Shown here: positions 13,057 to 14,615 of the stretch, in pieces | Position numbering within the stretch: the first letter of the stretch is position 1 | Layout of the letters: each line of letters begins with the position of its first letter | NCBI GenBank assembly: GCA_001275005.1 | Contig: JWZX01001967.1 | Span: 1 to 14,615 of the forward strand | DNA from: Chrysochromulina tobinii | Lineage: Eukaryota > Haptophyta > Prymnesiales > Chrysochromulinaceae | Length of the DNA stretch: 14,615 bases | Direction of reading: 5' to 3' | Notes under the pieces: generated by a model | Told to the model about the DNA's origin: nothing | Database searches by the model: none | What the model saw: only the letters and a program-made list of their open reading frames with translations | Translations under genes and position numbers: made by a program

Positions 13057-14615
13057 CTAAGCATACAAGCGTCCGTCTTCCAATTGGCCATCCCCGAGTG
13101 GCGGCTGCCTAATGCCATCGGCCAGGGAATGGAAAAATGAGAATAACGTTGCCAATGAGGTCCCCCAATTGGAGTTGGAAGCATCGGTTGACGACGCGGA
13201 TGCGCCCGTCTGTCCCAGAACATCAGCTCGATGCAGCGGAGTCGAGGGGCGCGACGCGCTCAAATCGACCATTATGCGCTGGAGCTCGTCCACGATAGAA
13301 AGGAACGTAGACCGTTGACCGGGATCGGTCTGAAGGCACCGGGTGGCAAGCGCGAGGATGCCAGGTGGGCAGCCGGCCACGTTGCGCAGCTGGTCGAGCG
13401 GGGTCGCTTGACCTCTGACAATAATCGCCATGAGCGCATGCGCAGCGTCCTTCGTAGACATTCCGATGGGCAGTTGCACATGGCTGTACGGTATGGACCG
13501 CGTCCCCATGTGTGCGAGCAGGCATCCGAAGCTCCACACGTCGGTGGGCTTGGCTTTTGCGCCCGAGGTGAACGCAATGGCCTCGGGAGCCATGTAGGGC
13601 GGCGTGCCCGCGGGCCCCTCGGCCTGCCCGGCGTACTTGGTGAGTGCCGTGCCAAAGTCGGCCACCTTGGCGTCCCAGTGCTCCGTGAGTAACACGTTGC
13701 CAGGCTTCAGGTCGCGATGGACCACGCCCTTCGCATGTAGGTACGTCATGCCCTTGGCCACATCGAGGGCGATGAGGACGAGGGATGCCTCCCACGTGGC
13801 GAGCTGATCGCGCTGCCGGTGGTGGTGCAGCACATCGAGCAACGAGGCGGGCATGAGCTCCATCAGAATGCCCGTCTTCCCGTCGTCAGCGTCGTGTGCG
13901 ATGCCCATGGTGAGGAGCACATTGGGGTGGTGCAGGCGCATCGTCAGCTCAAACTCAGATATGAGCTCTTGCAAGACCGCCGGCGTGGTCACCGCCCGTA
14001 GGCTCTTGATGGCGCATGGGGTCGAGTTGTACACGGCCACACGCACCTCGCCGAAGCTGCCGGCTCCGAGTCTCTCTCTCAGTGTCAGCTCTTTCCAGCT
14101 CACGAGGTTGACCACGTGCATCGAGCTTCCTACGATGCTCGACATCTCAGTGCCGCTTTCCTTTGGTGGTGGTGAGCGCGGTGGCTTTGAGCGCGATGGC
14201 TGTGAGCGCTTCGAGGAGATCGAGATCATGCGGCTCCAACCGCCCCGTTTCGCGGCAAAGTTTTGTGTGGCCAACGTCGTGAACTCCTGGGCCTTAGTTG
14301 TGACATGCTTATTGATCTCCTCGATGATCTCGTCCAGAGTAATGGGCACAGTGAGCAACGTGCCGGGGCTTGGGATGTCATTGATCTTGCCGAGGTGCTC
14401 CTGCACTTTGGCGATCATCACCTCCGAATCCTGGTCCGTGAGCTTCGACCACTGCTGTTTGGGGCCGGGCAGATTCTCCTCAAGGACGATGGGTATCACT
14501 GGAATTTTCTGATCGATGGCACAGCTAAGCTCCTTCAGACAAGGCGCGGACTCGTAGAACGACTTGGTCTTGAGGACGATCAGCACCTTGGCCTTCGCAT
14601 GTCGCCCCTTGAGAC
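13057..14615 (-). CDS. TIR domain-protein kinase fusion, 5' end beyond the window
   Basis: The frame is open to the right edge, leaving 518 residues and a TAG stop; the start is outside. The first ~45 residues are the C-terminal half of a TIR domain: AKVLIVLKTKSFYESAPCLKELSCAIDQKIPVIPIVLE. The CLKEL glutamate matches the catalytic Glu of NAD-cleaving TIR domains. A ~110-residue linker ends in a basic SR/P-rich stretch. The kinase follows: glycine loop LGAGSFGEV, CAIK lysine, HRDLKPGN, DFG, GTPPYMAPE, DVWSFG and the late TDPGQRS arginine, so all catalytic residues are present. Its TKL-like character (short GTPPYMAPE activation end, DVWSFGCLL) is a guess. The ~65-residue tail is serine-rich. 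Such a fusion would couple TIR signalling or NAD cleavage to phosphorylation; this is inferred from domain order only. Confidence 0.87.
   Translation of the reverse strand, partial: LKGRHAKAKVLIVLKTKSFYESAPCLKELSCAIDQKIPVIPIVLEENLPGPKQQWSKLTDQDSEVMIAKVQEHLGKINDIPSPGTLLTVPITLDEIIEEINKHVTTKAQEFTTLATQNFAAKRGGWSRMISISSKRSQPSRSKPPRSPPPKESGTEMSSIVGSSMHVVNLVSWKELTLRERLGAGSFGEVRVAVYNSTPCAIKSLRAVTTPAVLQELISEFELTMRLHHPNVLLTMGIAHDADDGKTGILMELMPASLLDVLHHHRQRDQLATWEASLVLIALDVAKGMTYLHAKGVVHRDLKPGNVLLTEHWDAKVADFGTALTKYAGQAEGPAGTPPYMAPEAIAFTSGAKAKPTDVWSFGCLLAHMGTRSIPYSHVQLPIGMSTKDAAHALMAIIVRGQATPLDQLRNVAGCPPGILALATRCLQTDPGQRSTFLSIVDELQRIMVDLSASRPSTPLHRADVLGQTGASASSTDASNSNWGTSLATLFSFFHSLADGIRQPPLGDGQLEDGRLYA

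Overview
The window reads as nuclear DNA of a compact, very GC-rich unicellular eukaryote. Eight protein-coding genes with eukaryotic family identities sit head-to-tail, divergent or convergent, mostly 150-450 bases apart. The introns that can be recognised are short (76-94 nt, plus one 234-nt compound one), all open with GTGC and all end in CAG. This style resembles high-GC microalgae such as haptophytes, but the lineage cannot be fixed from the sequence alone.

Layout, left to right: (1) a + strand TLDc-domain gene (342-2287), broken by three introner-like loci; (2) a + strand 5'(3')-deoxyribonucleotidase (about 2506-3240); (3) a + strand RCC1-repeat protein with a proline-rich insert and IQ-like tail (3423-5384); (4) a - strand UBE2J/Ubc6-type ER tail-anchored ubiquitin-conjugating enzyme with one intron (6898-5734); (5) a divergent + strand ABC1/ADCK (UbiB-like) atypical kinase with one 90-nt in-frame intron (about 7222-9240); (6) a + strand sulfotransferase (9644-10567); (7) a - strand BUD23-like rRNA methyltransferase with long extensions (about 12628-10901); (8) a - strand TIR-protein kinase fusion, cut by the right edge (14615-13057). 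Nothing suggests an operon or one shared pathway.

The outstanding feature is in gene 1. Five copies of a 47-nt element, identical except for one trinucleotide, lie at three places in the gene. At each place the DNA just upstream of the element is a 29-41-nt duplicate of the exon just downstream. Each duplicate starts exactly at GTG. The duplicated exon therefore supplies the 5' splice site and the element supplies the polypyrimidine tract and CAG acceptor. Removing all of them restores one continuous TLDc reading frame of 517 codons. At the third place the unit is tandemly repeated three times with CAG|GTGCG junctions, so there are zero-length exons between units. This looks like recent intron creation by a small mobile or copied element (an introner).
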